Origin: Lacrimispora sphenoides JCM 1415 | Lineage (GTDB): Bacteria > Bacillota > Clostridia > Lachnospirales > Lachnospiraceae | DNA length: 64,000 nucleotides | Direction of reading: 5' to 3' | Assembly: GCF_900105615.1 (NCBI RefSeq) | Contig: NZ_LT630003.1 | Coordinates: 124,001-188,000, forward strand | In this document: positions 42,483 to 51,281 of the stretch, one piece after another | Numbering within the stretch: the first letter of the stretch is position 1 | Layout: every line of letters begins with the position of its first letter | Program-made: the position numbers and the translations under genes | The notes under the pieces: generated by a model | What the model saw: only the letters and a program-made list of their open reading frames with translations | Databases searched by the model: none | What the model was told of the DNA's origin: nothing

Positions 42483-44300
42483 CTACCCCTCCTTCGTTCT
42501 CTTGATCCGCATGTGAATGCAGGTAAAGCTTCCATACCGGCTTTCCACCACAATTCCGCAATCTTCTCCATAAAAGTTTTTAAGCCTTGCATTTACATTG
42601 GCTAATCCGATGCCTGTTCCATCCTCTCCCAGCAGGGTGTTGGCTTTTGTATTCCATAATGCATGGTTTAATTCATCCACCTTCTCTTTTGGCATACCGC
42701 ACCCGTCATCGTACACGGAAATCATAAGATAGTCTTCCGAGTCCGGTGATACGGAGATCTTTAAAAAGTCCTGGTCCCGTTTACTCTTAAACGCATGTTG
42801 TATGGAGTTTTCCACAATGGGCTGCAGGATGAATTTAATAACCCCATTATTTTCGTATTCCCCGGGGATATCATACTCCACTGCAAAGCGCCCGGGGAAC
42901 CGGATGGACTGGATTCGGATATAGTTCTTTAGCTGAATCACTTCATCCTTTACGGTTACAAAATCAGTCCCTTTTATGTTATAGCGGAACATATCCGACA
43001 GACTTTCTGTAATGGCTGGGATTTCTTTAATTTCTTCCAGCCTGGCAATGGCTGTAACCGTGTTCAGCGCATTATACAAAAAATGGGGATTGATCTGGAA
43101 CTGAAGCATTTTAAGCTCTGCCTGCTTTTGATTGATCTGCATAATATACAGTTTGGTAATGCTGTCATTGATCCTCTTTCCCATTTCATTATAGATTTCA
43201 ATTAAGTTTCCGATTTCATCCTCCCTGGGCTCTAATCCTGTTAAAAGCTTTACTTCTCCCTGCCTTGCCTGGTTCATGGTTTCTGCCAGTGCTTTGATCG
43301 GCCGGCTGACCTGCCTGGATAATATAAGGCTTAAGATCCCTGCTGCAGTCAGGATAAGCATCACCCATGCCATGACATTTAACATGCTTTCCATGCTGGT
43401 GTTGATCAGCAGGTGCTTTGGGATATACTGTACCAGATACCAGCCGGTGGATTCATTTTTTAAAACAGCAGCAATGCAGAGGGTACCATTTAGAGAAAGC
43501 TGCCCTGATCCCTTTCCGGAGGCCTCAATCTGCTCCAGATGAGGAAAGGCCTCCTGCTTTTCCTTTTCTGAAAGGTCGGTTTCCAGATTGATGTGGGCGT
43601 TTCTGGAATTATAGATGACCTGGTTTTTATATACAATGGCAAAGGAAGAAGCCAGACCGTCCGCTGCATCAGTGGAATTAAAATCTTTTGCAATGGACCC
43701 AAAATCCAAGTCTGCCAGCAGATATCCATAGGTTTTATACTCGCCGATATCCGAAAGCTGGTGGTATACCGTTACCAGGGAATAGCCGGTATTGCCTATT
43801 TTCTGGGGATAAGGGATTGTATAGTATTTCTGGCTCTTTGTTTTCCAATCAACACTTTCGATGGTCTTCCATGCATTTTTTATATAATCCTCTGATATAT
43901 TGTTTATGCTGCAATAGGTGTCTCCTGCAGATGTCAGGATGGTTGTCCTTTGTACATGGGGATTGATGACCGTAAGCATTTTTAGAACGGTCTGCATATA
44001 ATAGTCTCTTTCGTAACGGTCTTTGGGGGACATGTTACTGGACTTTTCATGGAGTATGACATTGATCTTGGGATCGATGAGATGCAGAAGATTTAAGGAG
44101 ATGTTATTTCCCATGGCAATATCTAAGTTCATGTTTTTCTGCTGGTTCGACTGTTTCATGTATTCAATGTTGTAGGTAAGGGCAGAAGAGACCCCCTGAA
44201 TATAGCAGATGGCAAAAATAACCACGGTAAACAGCAGTAAGAGCAAATAGGTAAGCAGTATTTTGGACTGAAAAGATAATCTTCGGAATCGTTTGAGCAT
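42483..44300 (-). CDS. Sensor histidine kinase of YesM type
   Basis: A 605-residue membrane kinase. The N-terminal span ('ILLTYLLLLLFTVVIFAICYI') is followed by a ~270-residue extracellular sensing domain, a second span ('MLNVMAWVMLILTAAGILSLIL') and a HAMP segment. The His-kinase domain has the phospho-acceptor His in 'FQINPHFLYNALNTVTAI' and an ATPase domain with 'PIVENSIQHAF', 'DDGCGMPKEKV' and 'GTGIGLANVNARL'. This class senses extracellular oligosaccharides, sometimes via a binding protein, and phosphorylates a YesN-type partner, here encoded next. An AGGAGGAAT site precedes the ATG. Confidence 0.94.
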   Translation of the reverse strand: MLKRFRRLSFQSKILLTYLLLLLFTVVIFAICYIQGVSSALTYNIEYMKQSNQQKNMNLDIAMGNNISLNLLHLIDPKINVILHEKSSNMSPKDRYERDYYMQTVLKMLTVINPHVQRTTILTSAGDTYCSINNISEDYIKNAWKTIESVDWKTKSQKYYTIPYPQKIGNTGYSLVTVYHQLSDIGEYKTYGYLLADLDFGSIAKDFNSTDAADGLASSFAIVYKNQVIYNSRNAHINLETDLSEKEKQEAFPHLEQIEASGKGSGQLSLNGTLCIAAVLKNESTGWYLVQYIPKHLLINTSMESMLNVMAWVMLILTAAGILSLILSRQVSRPIKALAETMNQARQGEVKLLTGLEPREDEIGNLIEIYNEMGKRINDSITKLYIMQINQKQAELKMLQFQINPHFLYNALNTVTAIARLEEIKEIPAITESLSDMFRYNIKGTDFVTVKDEVIQLKNYIRIQSIRFPGRFAVEYDIPGEYENNGVIKFILQPIVENSIQHAFKSKRDQDFLKISVSPDSEDYLMISVYDDGCGMPKEKVDELNHALWNTKANTLLGEDGTGIGLANVNARLKNFYGEDCGIVVESRYGSFTCIHMRIKRTKEG

Positions 44301-44380
44301 AGTATTCCTCCTGGTATTCTGGCTTGGGTTATGTTACTAAGTGTACTATAAACATAACTTCTTGACCAGTATGCTTTTGC

Positions 44381-44410
44381 TTGAATCCCTTTCCCTCCCT
44401 GTGTTATGAT
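44381..44410 (+). promoter_or_regulatory. Promoter of the AraC gene upstream of the second GH13
   Basis: TTGAAT (44381-44386) and TATGAT (44405-44410) are 18 bases apart, in the divergent region shared with the YesM kinase gene. Confidence 0.5.
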
Positions 44411-44511
44411 ACACGTAATATACCGTTTGTTTGACCGAATCAGGCAGGGAAGCGGATAGCCAAATCTGTCTGTCGAAAAGACATTAAAACGGCCGGGAAA
44501 TGAGGATAATC

Positions 44512-45426
44512 ATGAATCCAGAGACAAAATCCAAATTAAAAGAGGGACGTCCCCATGGTACCAGTTCTTTTCCATGTGGGATTTACCGGACACAATCAGC
44601 GCAAAAAGGCATCTTAGTAAAGCACCACTGGCACGAGGAAATTGAAATGATCCACTTCCTTAAAGGGCATTTTCGTTTATTAGTCAACATGGAGTCCTAT
44701 GAAATCAAGGAAGAATGTATTTTTTTTATCAATCCGGGGGAGCTTCATGGAATCATCAGTGAATCCAAAAGCCTAAAAGAGGAACATGCCATCGTGTTCC
44801 AGCCGGGTCTTTTAAGCTTCGATGCTTATGATTCCGCACAGATGTATTTAATCAATCCCCTAAAAAACAATAAACTTTCCTTTCCCAGATGCCTTCAGCC
44901 AGATCATCCGTCTTATGCTTCTATTCTGGAGTGCTTTATGAATGTGACCGATTCCTTCGGCGGAGAGGAAGGCTTAGAGCAGGAGGAAGACGTTTTTGAA
45001 GCTGTGATCTCCCAGCTTAAGATCAAAGCTTCCCTTCTTAAAATGCTTGCCACTTTGTATCAGTTCCACCTGTATTCCGATTCCCACCACAACACGGATA
45101 CGCGGGTAGAACTGATCAAAGCCTCTATTACCTTTATCAGGAACCATTACAGGGAAAAGATTTATATCCGTGACCTTGCGTCCCTAGCCAATATGAACGA
45201 ACAGTACTTCTGCCGCTTTTTTAAAAAGGCCCTTGGCAGGACTCCCACCGAATACATCAATGATTACCGGATCCGAAAGGCAATTACTTTGCTGGAGACA
45301 ACCGATCTGCCGGTCATGAACATATGCCTGGATTCCGGCTTTTTTAACCTTGGAAATTTTTTAAAAATATTCCGGAGGTATACCGGAACGACTCCCTTGC
45401 AATATCGGAAAGAAAAGTCAAAATAG
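44512..45426 (+). CDS. AraC family transcriptional regulator
   Basis: About 304 residues with an N-terminal cupin sensing domain ('VKHHWHEEIEMIHFLKGHFRLLVNMESYEIKEECIFFINPGELHGI', with His-Glu pattern) and a C-terminal double HTH ('IYIRDLASLANMNEQYFCRFFKKALGRTPTEYINDYRIRKA', 'VMNICLDSGFFNLGNFLKIFRRYTGTTPLQYRKEK'). ATG 44500 is in frame, but GAGG at 44502-44505 serves ATG 44512. It is divergent from the YesMN operon and upstream of the second GH13 gene, so it may activate either side in response to a sugar (inference). Confidence 0.92.
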   Translation: MNPETKSKLKEGRPHGTSSFPCGIYRTQSAQKGILVKHHWHEEIEMIHFLKGHFRLLVNMESYEIKEECIFFINPGELHGIISESKSLKEEHAIVFQPGLLSFDAYDSAQMYLINPLKNNKLSFPRCLQPDHPSYASILECFMNVTDSFGGEEGLEQEEDVFEAVISQLKIKASLLKMLATLYQFHLYSDSHHNTDTRVELIKASITFIRNHYREKIYIRDLASLANMNEQYFCRFFKKALGRTPTEYINDYRIRKAITLLETTDLPVMNICLDSGFFNLGNFLKIFRRYTGTTPLQYRKEKSK

Positions 45427-45512
45427 TGTATCTTTTAATCATAGAAGTGTAAGACATATCTTGTTCTGAGAGGTAGAATGAAGCTACTACTGAAAAGAGA
45501 GGTTGACATACG

Positions 45513-47177
45513 ATGACTAAGAAATGGTGGCATGATAAAACAGCTTATCAGATTTATCCAAAGAGCTTTCTGGATACCAATGGAGACGGCATTGGAGACT
45601 TAAAAGGGATTATCAGTAAATTGGATTATTTGAAGGACTTAGGTGTGGATATCCTGTGGCTTTCCCCGATATATGTTTCCCCTTTTGCAGATCAGGGATA
45701 TGACATTGCCGATTATTACAACATAGACCCCAGGTTCGGGACCATGGAGGATATGGAGGAACTCATTGAAAAAGCGAAAGAACGAGAGATGTATATCGTC
45801 ATGGATCTGGTCGTAAACCATTGCTCCGATGAGCATGAATGGTTTAAAAAGGCGTGTGCCGATCCGGATGGTGAATATGGAAACTACTTTTATATCCGTG
45901 AGAAAAAAGATGGTAAATCACCGACCAACTGGCGTTCCTACTTTGGGAATTCTGTGTGGAGCGATATTCCCGGTACCAATAAGCAGTATCTCCACTCGTT
46001 CCATAAGAAACAGCCGGACTTAAACTGGGAAAATGAAGCAGTCCGGGAGGAAGTCTATAAAAATATCAATTGGTGGCTGGATAAAGGATTGGGCGGTTTC
46101 CGGATCGATGCAATCATTAATATAAAAAAGGCCCTTCCCTTACAGGATTATGAACCGGACCGGGCGGATGGTTTATGCAGCATCCAGGAAATGCTGTCCC
46201 GCGCCAATGGAGTCGGTGAGTTTTTAGGCGAAATGCGGGACCGCTGCTTTAAACCTCATGATGCCTTTACCGTTGGGGAGGTCTTTGATGAAAAGCCGGA
46301 AGAATTAGAATCCTTTATTGGTGAAAATGGTTACTTTTCCAGCAAATTTGATTTTAATGAAACCATATTCGGAGGAAGCGAAAAGGGCTGGTACGATGCC
46401 AAAGCGATCACTCCGGAAGATTATAAGCGTTGCTGCTTTGCCGCCCAAAGGCATGTGGGAACAACCGGATTTTTATCCAACATCATTGAAAACCATGATG
46501 AGCCAAGAGGAGTCAGCCATTACCTTCCGGAAGGAGAATGCAGCCTGGAAGCCAAAAAGATGCTTGGCGGCTTAAACTTTATGCTCCGGGGAATCCCCTT
46601 TATTTATCAGGGACAGGAAATCGGTATGGAAAATACTGTTTTTTCCAGCATTGATGAAGTGGATGATATTGCCACTCTTGACCAGTACAAGACCGCCCTG
46701 GAGGCAGGGTACTCACCGGAAGAGGCGCTTAACATTGTAAGCCGCTACAGCAGGGATAATGCAAGAACTCCCATGCAGTGGGATGCATCGGCCAATTCCG
46801 GCTTTTCGGAAGGCACTCCCTGGCTGAAGGTAAACCCTAATTACAGGGATATTAATGTGGCTGACCAGATGACCGATGATCATTCAGTTTTCATGTTCTA
46901 TAAAAAACTGATCCAGTTAAGGAAACATCCCAGGTGGAAGGAAACCATAATCTATGGAACCCTGGAACCTGTTCTTGAGGATGAAACGAATATTATGGCT
47001 TACTACCGGAAAGGGCCGGAAACACTTCTTATCATTGGAAATTTTCAAAAGGATGCACAGGAAGTACCTCTTCCCCGGATGCCAAAGACCGTTTTGATCA
47101 ATAACTATGACGAAGTATCTTTTGACGAGACCAGGATTCATTTAAAGGGCTGGCAGTTCCTTGTGATGGAAATTTAA
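45513..47177 (+). CDS. GH13 alpha-glucosidase
   Basis: A 554-residue cytoplasmic GH13 enzyme beginning 'WWHDKTAYQIYPKSFLDTNGDGIGDLKGI'. Nucleophile Asp199 ('GGFRIDA'), acid/base Glu256 ('TVGEVF') and Asp329 ('IENHDEPR') form the triad. Ala200 after the nucleophile differs from Val in the neighbouring GH13, implying another linkage preference, possibly alpha-1,4 or mixed alpha-glucosides. It also has 'DAIINIKKALP', a variant seen in gut Lachnospiraceae alpha-glucosidases rather than trehalose-6-phosphate hydrolases. It follows the AraC gene by 86 bases and precedes a DUF1349 gene. Confidence 0.93.
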   Translation: MTKKWWHDKTAYQIYPKSFLDTNGDGIGDLKGIISKLDYLKDLGVDILWLSPIYVSPFADQGYDIADYYNIDPRFGTMEDMEELIEKAKEREMYIVMDLVVNHCSDEHEWFKKACADPDGEYGNYFYIREKKDGKSPTNWRSYFGNSVWSDIPGTNKQYLHSFHKKQPDLNWENEAVREEVYKNINWWLDKGLGGFRIDAIINIKKALPLQDYEPDRADGLCSIQEMLSRANGVGEFLGEMRDRCFKPHDAFTVGEVFDEKPEELESFIGENGYFSSKFDFNETIFGGSEKGWYDAKAITPEDYKRCCFAAQRHVGTTGFLSNIIENHDEPRGVSHYLPEGECSLEAKKMLGGLNFMLRGIPFIYQGQEIGMENTVFSSIDEVDDIATLDQYKTALEAGYSPEEALNIVSRYSRDNARTPMQWDASANSGFSEGTPWLKVNPNYRDINVADQMTDDHSVFMFYKKLIQLRKHPRWKETIIYGTLEPVLEDETNIMAYYRKGPETLLIIGNFQKDAQEVPLPRMPKTVLINNYDEVSFDETRIHLKGWQFLVMEI

Positions 47178-47229
47178 CAAAAAACTATGATGGAATGCAG
47201 AAAACGTGTGAAAAAGAAAGGCGGAAATT

Positions 47230-47820
47230 ATGAACCAGATGAATGATAAAGAATTTTTCTGGATCCGCAAGCCAAAGTTCTGGGATTTCTCTGATGATGT
47301 TCTCACCATGACAACCGAACCAAACACAGACCTCTGGCAGCGGACCTATTATGGTTTCCAGGTGGATAATGCACCTGTATTTCTGATGAAAACAACGGAA
47401 CCCTATTTTTCATTAGTTGTGAAAACAGAGTATGAAAGCAAACGCAGATTTGACCAGTGCGGCATCGCCGTTTATTTAGACAGTGATAACTGGATAAAAG
47501 CTTCTGTTGAATATGAGAATGAGCAATATCAGAGGCTGGGCAGTGTAGTGACCAATCACGGATATTCAGACTGGGCGACGACTGATATTGATGCATCGAT
47601 CAAGGCGATGTGGTATCGTCTGAGCCGGCGTGAATCGGATTATTGTCTGGAATACAGCTTTGATGGCAATTGTTTTAAGCAAATGAGAATCCTCCATTTG
47701 TTTCAGGGAGCTAAACAAATACAATTTGGATTCTATGCATGCAGTCCTGAAAATTCATCATTCAAAGCAACATTCCGCAACATCCAGATAAGCGAATGCA
47801 AATGGGAAGCTCATAAATAA
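47230..47820 (+). CDS. DUF1349 family (concanavalin-like) protein
   Basis: A 196-residue beta-rich protein of the DUF1349 type: 'FFWIRKPKFWDFSDDVLTMTTEPNTDLWQRTYYGF', 'FDQCGIAVYLDSDNWIKASVEYEN' and 'QIQFGFYACSP'. The fold is jelly-roll, related to LamG/concanavalin carbohydrate-binding or hydrolase-like proteins, but the activity is unknown. No signal peptide is visible, so it is cytoplasmic. It lies 52 bases after the GH13 gene and is followed by a strong terminator, hence probably in the same operon and linked to glucoside metabolism. Confidence 0.85.
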   Translation: MNQMNDKEFFWIRKPKFWDFSDDVLTMTTEPNTDLWQRTYYGFQVDNAPVFLMKTTEPYFSLVVKTEYESKRRFDQCGIAVYLDSDNWIKASVEYENEQYQRLGSVVTNHGYSDWATTDIDASIKAMWYRLSRRESDYCLEYSFDGNCFKQMRILHLFQGAKQIQFGFYACSPENSSFKATFRNIQISECKWEAHK

Positions 47821-47874
47821 AAACAAGAAGGCGGAGAGAAGGAATCCCAGGGAATAATAGATATAAAAGAGGAT

Positions 47875-47924
47875 AGCGTTAACACTCATTTCATGAAAGG
47901 AATTGAGTGTTAACGCTTTTTTTA
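47875..47924 (+). terminator. Intrinsic terminator after the DUF1349 gene
   Basis: A perfect 14-base stem AGCGTTAACACTCA (47875-47888) with TGAGTGTTAACGCT (47904-47917) is followed by seven T. Confidence 0.95.
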
Positions 47925-47976
47925 TGCCTTTTACTCGATCTGGCATCAAAATATATCATGAATCTAAGTAAATATG

Positions 47977-48003
47977 TTCACTATATGGTCAACATGTTGT
48001 GAA
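47977..48003. promoter_or_regulatory. Dyad upstream of the alpha-glucoside PTS gene
   Basis: The palindrome CAACATGTTG (47990-47999) lies within a wider TTCAC-N17-GTGAA arrangement (47977-48003). It is followed by a possible -10 (TATGAT, 48036-48041) about 58 bases before the start codon. It could bind the RpiR-type or another regulator. Confidence 0.35.
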
Positions 48004-48098
48004 TAACGTTTAAAATATTCTGATTTGTATTCAAGTATGATAAAATCCCACCACAAGGTAATTACCAGTGTAAACAACTATATATGGAGGAATAAGAG

Positions 48099-49706
48099 AT
48101 GAGGGATAAAGTAGTAAAATCCATGCAAAGCTTTTCCAAAGCGATGATTGGACCAGTGTTATTTTTGCCTGTCGTAGGTATGATGATTGCTTTAACAGCG
48201 ATCATGACCAATACCGCATTTGTTTCAGAAGGTGGACTTATGTGGACGGTTGGCAAATTTTTTAACAGTATGCTGAATTCCATAATGGGGAATTTAAGTA
48301 TTTTATTTTGTGTGGGAATTGCAAATGGTATGGCAAAAAAGAAAAAAGCAGATGCATCATTCGTAGCGCTGATGTCATACATCATGTTCTTAGGTGCCAA
48401 CAGCAAGTGGCTGGAACTGTCAGGAAAGATGGTGGAAGGGGCAACTGCCGGTGCCTTATATGGTACAGGACAAACCATTCAGTTAGGATTTCATGTAACA
48501 GATATGGGCGTGTTTCTTGGTATGATCATCGGTGTTCTGGTGGCCCTGGTTCACAACAAACACTGTGATACCGAGTTCAAGGGCGGATTCGCTCCTTATG
48601 GCAACAGCAAGCTTGTTTACATGATCATGATCCCGGTAATTGCAGTATTAAGCATTGGCGTGACTTATGTGTGGCCGGGAGTCGCAAACGGAATATCTGC
48701 TCTGACCGGTTTTATGAGTACTGCCGGAGCAGCAGGTGTATTTGTATACGGATTCTTAAACCGGTTCCTGATCCCTACCGGTCTGCACCACTTAATCTGG
48801 TCACCGTTCCTTTATTCGGCGGTTGGCGGGCAGGCGGTGATCGGCGGAGAAAGCGTAATTGGAGCAAAGCCGATCTTCCTGGCACTGTTAAGTGATCCAG
48901 CAGCCGGAATGATGCCGGATACCAGCCGTTTCCTGACCTATGGCCTGATGAAGACATTTGGTATCATCGGTGTGGCACTGGCTTTCTATGTAACAGCCAG
49001 GAAAGCGAAAAAGGCGAACTTAAAGGCTCAGATGATCCCGGCTACTTTAACTGCTGTGATCGCCGGAATTACTGAACCCCTGGAATTTACCTTTATTTTT
49101 GCAGCTCCTTTATTATGGCTGGTATATTCCGTTCTGGATGGCTTTTTTCAGATGGTAGTTTACTTGATCGGCGTCCGTGTCTGTGCCACCAACGGAATCC
49201 TGGATTTCCTTGTATTAAATCTTCCGGCAGGAATCGGCAGAACCTTATGGCCTTTGTATGTACTGGTCGGCCTTATTGAGATCGTTGTGATTTTTGTTGT
49301 CTTTAAGTTTATGATTGAAAAGCTGAACTTAAAAACTCCGGGACGCGAGGATGATGATACGGATATGGCTTTGGATTTAAATGCCAATGCAGCAGCAGTA
49401 AAAAAAGAATTAAAGACAAAACAGTCCGGAACCGGAGAGACAGAGGAAGACCGGTTGAACCAGGGCAGGATCATCGTAGAAGCATTAGGCGGGAAAGAAA
49501 ATATTTTAAGTCTGGAAAACTGCTTTTCCAGGTTAAGAGTAGAAGTTGCAGACAATTCAAGGATTGATGAAGAGGCATTAAAGGGCACCGGAGCAGCCGG
49601 TATTATGAAAAAGGGAAATGATGTCCAGGTAGTTTACGGCCTTAGCGTCTCTAAAATGAGAACCTTGGTGGATGATGCGTTAGAGAAGATGGAATCACAG
49701 AAATAG
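48099..49706 (+). CDS. PTS transporter, glucose/maltose-type alpha-glucoside-specific IICB
   Basis: A 535-residue phosphotransferase permease. Residues ~1-410 form the membrane IIC domain with 'GPVLFLPVVGMMIALTAIM', 'FLNRFLIPTGLHHLIWSPFLYSAVGG' and the substrate-site motif 'AGITEPLEFTFIFAAP'. After an acidic linker comes the IIB domain, with the phosphorylated Cys475 in 'LENCFSRLRVEV'. It takes up and phosphorylates a sugar; a IIA domain is absent and must be supplied by another protein. The following GH4 enzyme of 6-phospho-alpha-glucosidase type indicates maltose, sucrose isomers or other alpha-glucosides. Confidence 0.93.
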   Translation: MRDKVVKSMQSFSKAMIGPVLFLPVVGMMIALTAIMTNTAFVSEGGLMWTVGKFFNSMLNSIMGNLSILFCVGIANGMAKKKKADASFVALMSYIMFLGANSKWLELSGKMVEGATAGALYGTGQTIQLGFHVTDMGVFLGMIIGVLVALVHNKHCDTEFKGGFAPYGNSKLVYMIMIPVIAVLSIGVTYVWPGVANGISALTGFMSTAGAAGVFVYGFLNRFLIPTGLHHLIWSPFLYSAVGGQAVIGGESVIGAKPIFLALLSDPAAGMMPDTSRFLTYGLMKTFGIIGVALAFYVTARKAKKANLKAQMIPATLTAVIAGITEPLEFTFIFAAPLLWLVYSVLDGFFQMVVYLIGVRVCATNGILDFLVLNLPAGIGRTLWPLYVLVGLIEIVVIFVVFKFMIEKLNLKTPGREDDDTDMALDLNANAAAVKKELKTKQSGTGETEEDRLNQGRIIVEALGGKENILSLENCFSRLRVEVADNSRIDEEALKGTGAAGIMKKGNDVQVVYGLSVSKMRTLVDDALEKMESQK

Positions 49707-49717
49707 GAGGAATCACT

Positions 49718-51049
49718 ATGAACAGAACGTTTAAATTAGTCATTGTAGGCGGCGGAAGTACTTATACGCCGGGAATAGTCAAGAGCCTTCTGGACCAGAA
49801 GGATCAATTTAAACTTTCCGAATTAAGACTTTACGATAATTTCAAAGAACGCCAGGACAAAGTTGGAGTTTTGGTGAAAAAGGTTATTGAGATGTTTGAT
49901 CCGGAAGTGAAATTGGTTCTTACAACAGATCCAAAAGAAGCGTTTACGGATGCAGATTTTATCTTTGCCCAGATGAGGGTAGGATTGTATCATATGAGAG
50001 AGCTTGATGAGAAGATCCCTTTAAAATATGGTGTAGTGGGCCAGGAGACCTGTGGGCCAGGCGGCCTTGCCTATGGTTTAAGAACCATTTATCCGATGGT
50101 AGAAATCATCGATTATTGTGAAAAGTATGCAAGCAAAGATTATTGGATCGTAAACTATTCCAATCCGGCGGCCATTGTCGCAAAAGCAATGCATAAACTC
50201 CGGCCAGATGCCAGAATCTTAAATATCTGTGATATGCCGGTAGCGATCATGAGAAACATGGCTAACATTTTGGAATGTGACAGAAAAGAAATTGTGCCGG
50301 ATTACTTTGGACTGAACCATTTTGGCTGGTTTACAAAAATCCGCGTTGGGGAAGAAGACCGGACGGAAGAATTAAAGGCATATGTAAGAGAACATGGCTA
50401 TATGCCTCCGGATGACAGAAGTGAAGTACGTCATAATGATGCATCCTGGAAACACACCTTTGACAATGCAAAGAATTTAATGAGAATGTTCCCGGATTAT
50501 CTGCCCAATACCTACATGCAGTACTATCTGTTAGGGGATGAGATTGTAAAACATTCCGATAAGAGCTATACAAGAGCCAATGAAGTCATGGATGGAAGGG
50601 AAAAACGGATTTTCCAGGCAGCAGAGCAGTATGAAACAACCGGAGAAATTGATATGACTCCATTCTTTACCGGCGTTCATGGGGAATTTATCGTGGAAGT
50701 AGCGATGAGCCTGGCATTTAATTTAAAGAAACGTCATCTGGTTATGGTCATGAACAATGGTGCTGTTAAAAATTTACCAGACGACGCCATGGTAGAAATT
50801 CCTTGCTATATTACCAACGAAGGACCGGAAGCTACCAGAGTAGGGGAAATCCCGACTTTCTTTAAAGGAATGATCGAGCAGCAGGAGGCCAGCGAAAAAT
50901 TGATCGTAGAGGCGGCAATAGAAGGAAGCTATGACAAAGCATTAGCAGCATTTACATTAAATAAGACCATACCATCAGCAATGGCCGCAAAGCATATTCT
51001 GGATGAAATGATTGAGGCGAACAAAGATTACTGGCCGGAGTTAAAATAA
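49718..51049 (+). CDS. 6-phospho-alpha-glucosidase, glycoside hydrolase family 4
   Basis: A 443-residue NAD+- and Mn2+-dependent GH4 enzyme. The N-terminal Rossmann motif is 'LVIVGGGSTYTPGIVKSL'. 'NICDMPVA' has the metal-binding Cys171, and the Cys-Asp-Met-Pro form is typical of 6-phospho-alpha-glucosidases (beta enzymes have Cys-Asn-x-Pro). His201 lies in 'LNHFGWF'. It uses oxidation-elimination chemistry to cleave maltose-6'-phosphate and related phosphorylated alpha-glucosides. Only 11 bases separate it from the PTS gene, so both form an operon (GlvA/MalH/AglB relatives). Confidence 0.94.
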   Translation: MNRTFKLVIVGGGSTYTPGIVKSLLDQKDQFKLSELRLYDNFKERQDKVGVLVKKVIEMFDPEVKLVLTTDPKEAFTDADFIFAQMRVGLYHMRELDEKIPLKYGVVGQETCGPGGLAYGLRTIYPMVEIIDYCEKYASKDYWIVNYSNPAAIVAKAMHKLRPDARILNICDMPVAIMRNMANILECDRKEIVPDYFGLNHFGWFTKIRVGEEDRTEELKAYVREHGYMPPDDRSEVRHNDASWKHTFDNAKNLMRMFPDYLPNTYMQYYLLGDEIVKHSDKSYTRANEVMDGREKRIFQAAEQYETTGEIDMTPFFTGVHGEFIVEVAMSLAFNLKKRHLVMVMNNGAVKNLPDDAMVEIPCYITNEGPEATRVGEIPTFFKGMIEQQEASEKLIVEAAIEGSYDKALAAFTLNKTIPSAMAAKHILDEMIEANKDYWPELK

Positions 51050-51105
51050 AATAATTATCAGAACAGATCCGGCTCTGATATTGCATAACAGGGGAGTATT
51101 TATTG

Positions 51106-51147
51106 CGCCGCGGTGTACTGAAATTCAGTATTGCCGCGGCGTTTTTG
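51106..51147 (+). terminator. Intrinsic terminator after the GH4 gene
   Basis: CGCCGCGG (51106-51113) pairs with CCGCGGCG (51134-51141), with an inner TACTGA/TCAGTA stem, followed by five T. Confidence 0.92.
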
Positions 51148-51281
51148 TCTGATCCTTTTTACCTGACGTTATATTCTTCGGATTTAGAAAAAAGTCTTTG
51201 GTACGGGAATGAAATATGGTACAATAAATGGAAGAACGGCGGGCAGAAAAAGCCGTAATACATATAAATCGGAGGAAGATT

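Noticed and set aside
45513..47177. Second GH13 as trehalose-6-phosphate hydrolase
   Set aside because: No trehalose PTS is adjacent and the region after the nucleophile ('DAIINIKKA') differs from that of TreC enzymes.
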